A stretch of DNA of 8,842 bases, taken from Pseudomonadota bacterium (lineage in GTDB: Bacteria > Pseudomonadota > Gammaproteobacteria > Xanthomonadales > Rhodanobacteraceae). The stretch covers positions 1 to 8,842 of the forward strand of contig JAJXTX010000098.1 in the NCBI GenBank assembly GCA_021783385.1. The letters run 5' to 3'. A program made the position numbers and the translations under genes. Of this stretch, positions 6,968-8,842 are shown in pieces. Under the pieces are notes generated by a model. The model saw only the letters and a list, made by a program, of their open reading frames with translations. It did no database searches and was not told the DNA's origin. Position 1 is the stretch's first letter; each line of letters starts with the position of its first letter.

Positions 6968-8100
6968 TGACCCAACCCGCGGACGCGCGCCGGTATCACG
7001 CGCTGCCCTCGCCGTTCCCGATGAAGCGCGGCGGCGTGCTGCACGGCGCGCACGTGGCCTACGAAACCTGGGGCGAGCTGAACGCCGCGCGCGACAACGC
7101 GGTGCTGGTGCTGACCGGCCTGTCGCCCAGCGCGCACATGGCCTCCAGCGCGCAGGACCCGACGCCTGGCTGGTGGGAGGCGATGGTCGGCCCGGGCAAG
7201 GCGATCGACACCGCGCGCTGGTTCGTGATCTGCGTGAACTCGCTCGGCAGCGACAAGGGCTCCACCTGCCCCGCCTCGATCGATCCGGCCACCGGCGCGG
7301 CCTATCGGCTGAGCTTCCCCGAGCTGGCGCTGGAGGACGTGGCCAACGCCGCGCACGCCGCCGTCAGCGGGCTGGGCATCACCCGGCTGGCCTGCCTGAT
7401 CGGCTGCTCGATGGGCGGCATGAGCGCGCTGGCCTACATGCTGCTGCATCCCGGCAGCGTGCGCGCGCACATCAGCGTCGACACCGCACCGCAGGCGCAG
7501 CCGTTCGCCATCGCGATCCGCTCGCTCCAGCGTGAGGCGATCCGGCTCGATCCGCAGTGGAACGAAGGCCGCTATGACATTCACGCCGAAGCGGGTGGCC
7601 AGTACCCCGACATCGGCATGAGCATCGCGCGCAAGCTGGGCGTCATCACGTATCGATCCGCGATGGAGTGGAACGGCCGCTTCGCGCGCATCCGGCTCGA
7701 TCCCGAGCAGCGCGACGAGAACCCGTTCGGCCGCGAATTCCAGGTCGAGTCGTACCTGGAAGGCCACGCCCAGCGCTTCGTGCGCACGTTCGATCCGAAC
7801 AGCTACCTGTACCTGTCGCGCGCCAGCGACTGGTTCGACATCGCCGAATACGGCCACGGCAGCGTGCTGGAAGGGCTCAGGCGCATCCAGATCGAACGGG
7901 CGATGGTGATCGGCGTCAGCACCGACATCCTGTTTCCGCTGCAGCAGCAGGAGCAGATCGCCGAGGGCCTGCAGGCCGCAGGCGCCGACGTGGAGTTCGT
8001 GGCGCTGGATTCGCCGCAGGGCCACGACGCCTTTCTGGTCGACATCGACAACTACAGCCGGGCCATCGGCGGCTTCCTGGCACGGCTGCCTGCCGGCTGA
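6967..8100 (+). CDS. metX: Serine O-succinyltransferase (MetX-family alpha/beta hydrolase)
   Basis: This MetX-fold acyltransferase most likely transfers succinyl from succinyl-CoA to L-serine, activating it for cysteine synthesis. From the ATG at 6967 (377 aa) the catalytic triad is Ser148 in GCSMGGM, Asp320 in STDILFP and His353 in PQGHDAF. GLSPSAH (51-57) and NSLGSDKGST (91-100) are the substrate-pocket blocks. NSLGS and GLSPSAH resemble the xanthomonad serine succinyltransferases and differ from the NxLGG and GLTGSSH of homoserine acetyltransferases. Homoserine O-acyltransferase activity remains possible. A TTG at 6964 would add one residue, but the ATG overlaps the ccmI stop as TGATG, with AAGG (6956-6959) seven bases upstream. 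Oddities are Cys101 where the family usually has Gly (GSTGP) and GCSMGG in place of GNSMGG or GGSMGG. Confidence 0.88.
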   Translation: MTQPADARRYHALPSPFPMKRGGVLHGAHVAYETWGELNAARDNAVLVLTGLSPSAHMASSAQDPTPGWWEAMVGPGKAIDTARWFVICVNSLGSDKGSTCPASIDPATGAAYRLSFPELALEDVANAAHAAVSGLGITRLACLIGCSMGGMSALAYMLLHPGSVRAHISVDTAPQAQPFAIAIRSLQREAIRLDPQWNEGRYDIHAEAGGQYPDIGMSIARKLGVITYRSAMEWNGRFARIRLDPEQRDENPFGREFQVESYLEGHAQRFVRTFDPNSYLYLSRASDWFDIAEYGHGSVLEGLRRIQIERAMVIGVSTDILFPLQQQEQIAEGLQAAGADVEFVALDSPQGHDAFLVDIDNYSRAIGGFLARLPAG

Positions 8101-8118
8101 CCGCAGCGCTGTTAAGAT
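8090..8118 (+). promoter_or_regulatory. Weak candidate promoter for the thiol dioxygenase gene
   Basis: TAAGAT (8113-8118) resembles a -10 box (four of six). CTGCCG (8090-8095), 17 bp upstream and overlapping the end of the acyltransferase gene, is a poor -35 (three of six). Transcription would start near 8125, giving a leader of about 24 nt. The 48-bp gap, wider than any in the ccm operon, makes a separate promoter reasonable, but read-through from upstream is equally possible and I see no terminator. Confidence 0.3.
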
Positions 8119-8128
8119 GCAACGCATC
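8116..8128. repeat. Short dyad GATGC-AAC-GCATC, possible operator
   Basis: Perfect five-base arms separated by three bases overlap the -10 box and predicted start site of the dioxygenase promoter. The position would suit a repressor site, but a repeat this short can arise by chance and I cannot assign a regulator. Confidence 0.25.
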
Positions 8129-8148
8129 CCGCACTTGCCGAGGCCCGC

Positions 8149-8730
8149 ATGCTCACCCTGGATTTCCCCGGCAGCCGACTGCTGATCGATGCGATCGACA
8201 ACGCCGTGGCCAAGCCCACCACCCATGAGCTCACCGACAGCCTGCGCGGCAGCCTGTGCCGGCTGATCCGCGGCCAGCAGGTGCAGCTGCCCGAGTGCGT
8301 GTTCGAGCCCTGCGCCGAGCATTACGCGCGACGCGAGCTTTACCGTAGCGAGGCACACGGCTACTGCGTGGTGGCGATGACCTGGGGCCCGGGCCAGGGC
8401 ACGTTGATCCACGACCACGACGGCATGTGGTGCGTCGAGGGCGTCTGGAACGGCGCGCTGGAAATCGTGCAATACGAGCTGCTGGAGCACGACGCGCAGC
8501 GCTACCGCTTCCAGCCGGTCGGCTCGATCCAGGCCGGCGCCGGCTCGGCCGGCAGCCTGATTCCGCCGCACGAGTACCACAGTATCCGCAACCCCAGCGA
8601 GCAGGGTGTCACCGTGAGCCTGCACATCTACTCCGGCCAGATGAACCGCTGCGCGGTGTTCCAGCCGCTACCGGAAGACTGCTGGTATCAGCGCAACGTG
8701 CGCCAACTCGCGCTCGACCGCGTGCACTGA
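8149..8730 (+). CDS. Cysteine dioxygenase-family thiol dioxygenase (cupin)
   Basis: The family uses a mononuclear Fe(II) centre to oxidise a thiol with O2 to a sulfinate, for cysteine giving cysteine sulfinic acid; the enzyme is cytoplasmic. The 193-aa protein has the cupin metal ligands His88 and His90 (IHDHDGMWC) and His144 (PPHEYHSI). The SLHIY segment gives the second-shell set Ser157, His159 and Tyr161. Cys95 is seven residues after His88, the spacing of human Cys93, so a Cys95-Tyr161 crosslink is possible. Arg61 or Arg62 in YARRELY is the likely carboxylate-binding arginine (human Arg60), which favours cysteine over 3-mercaptopropionate. The start has GAGG five bases upstream. It follows a cysteine-synthesis gene, so a role in disposing of excess cysteine fits. 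Substrate is inferred, not shown. Confidence 0.88.
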   Translation: MLTLDFPGSRLLIDAIDNAVAKPTTHELTDSLRGSLCRLIRGQQVQLPECVFEPCAEHYARRELYRSEAHGYCVVAMTWGPGQGTLIHDHDGMWCVEGVWNGALEIVQYELLEHDAQRYRFQPVGSIQAGAGSAGSLIPPHEYHSIRNPSEQGVTVSLHIYSGQMNRCAVFQPLPEDCWYQRNVRQLALDRVH

Positions 8731-8742
8731 AACCGGCATAAT
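8714..8742 (+). promoter_or_regulatory. Promoter of the tRNA-Leu gene
   Basis: TCGACC (8714-8719, four of six for -35) and CATAAT (8737-8742, five of six for -10) are exactly 17 bp apart. A GC-rich discriminator (8743-8750) follows, as is usual for stringently controlled tRNA and rRNA promoters. The predicted start is near 8749, about seven bases before the mature tRNA. The -35 box lies within the last codons of the dioxygenase gene. Confidence 0.55.
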
Positions 8743-8755
8743 CCGCGCGTCGTGA

Positions 8756-8841
8756 GCCGGTGTGGCGGAATGGTAGACGCGGCGGACTCAAAATCCGCTT
8801 GTGGTGACACAGTGGAGGTTCGAGTCCTCTCACCGGTACCA
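8756..8841 (+). tRNA. tRNA-Leu, anticodon CAA
   Basis: All cloverleaf parts are visible. The acceptor stem is GCCGGTG (8756-8762) with CACCGGT (8831-8837), including a G1-U72 pair as also found in E. coli tRNA-Leu(GAG). The anticodon stem GCGGA/TCCGC encloses loop CTCAAAA, giving anticodon CAA, which reads UUG. A long variable arm, TGTG-GTGA-CACA, marks a class II tRNA. The T arm is GGAGG-TTCGAGT-CCTCT. A73 is followed by an encoded CCA (8839-8841). The 86-nt length is normal for leucine tRNAs. The window ends one base later, so any terminator or partner tRNA is out of view. Confidence 0.97.
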
Positions 8842-8842
8842 A

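Noticed and set aside
8101..8148. Terminator between metX and the dioxygenase gene
   Set aside because: No stable GC-rich stem followed by a T-run; only a five-base dyad and AGCGCT are present.
6700..8625. Antisense open frame of 641 codons across ccmI, metX and the dioxygenase
   Set aside because: It is a mirror of strong third-position GC bias, rich in Arg, Ala, Gln and His with no family motif, while the + strand genes there carry complete catalytic motifs.
8756..8841. tRNA 3' end as a phage or island attachment site
   Set aside because: The window ends one base after the tRNA, and no integrase or direct repeat of the tRNA end is visible.
8609..8842. Antisense open frame over the tRNA, beginning MVPVRGLEPP
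   Set aside because: It is the well-known spurious protein from the reverse complement of a leucine tRNA 3' end.

Overview
The window is high-GC, almost gene-saturated, and every gene I can support is on the + strand. It holds a complete System I cytochrome c maturation operon (ccmABCDEFGHI, about 94-6967), then a MetX-family O-acyltransferase (probably L-serine O-succinyltransferase), a cysteine dioxygenase-family thiol dioxygenase, and a tRNA-Leu(CAA) at the right edge. Three things point to a gammaproteobacterium of the Xanthomonadales, perhaps Rhodanobacteraceae or a relative: the gene order, the CcmE and MetX/SST sequences as I know those families, and a GTAG-type REP palindrome. This placement is inference; no database was searched.

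Layout. Positions 1-93 hold a probable promoter and possibly the last codons of an upstream gene. The ccm genes follow with ATGA or GTGA overlaps at most junctions, a 6-nt gap before ccmC and a 25-nt gap before ccmE. CcmAB with CcmCD load heme onto the chaperone CcmE. CcmF, with CcmH and CcmI, receives that heme and attaches it to apocytochrome CXXCH motifs. CcmG (a thioredoxin-like protein) and CcmH (LRCxxC motif) supply the reduced thiols. The serine O-succinyltransferase gene starts inside the ccmI stop codon (TGATG), so it looks translationally coupled to the operon. After 48 bp with a weak promoter comes the thiol dioxygenase. A tRNA promoter sits over the end of that gene.

The most unusual feature is in ccmH. 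A 75-bp inverted pair of GTAG-REP units (5410-5484) lies inside the coding sequence, ten bases after the chosen start codon, and supplies most of a long n-region of the CcmH signal peptide. Its length is exactly 25 codons. Removing it on paper leaves a normal short signal peptide in frame. The three positions where its two arms fail to match perfectly are all third codon positions and all synonymous. The rest of the window is conventional. I found no wholly new system, CRISPR array, insertion sequence or intact mobile gene. No gene-free stretch exceeds 100 bases.
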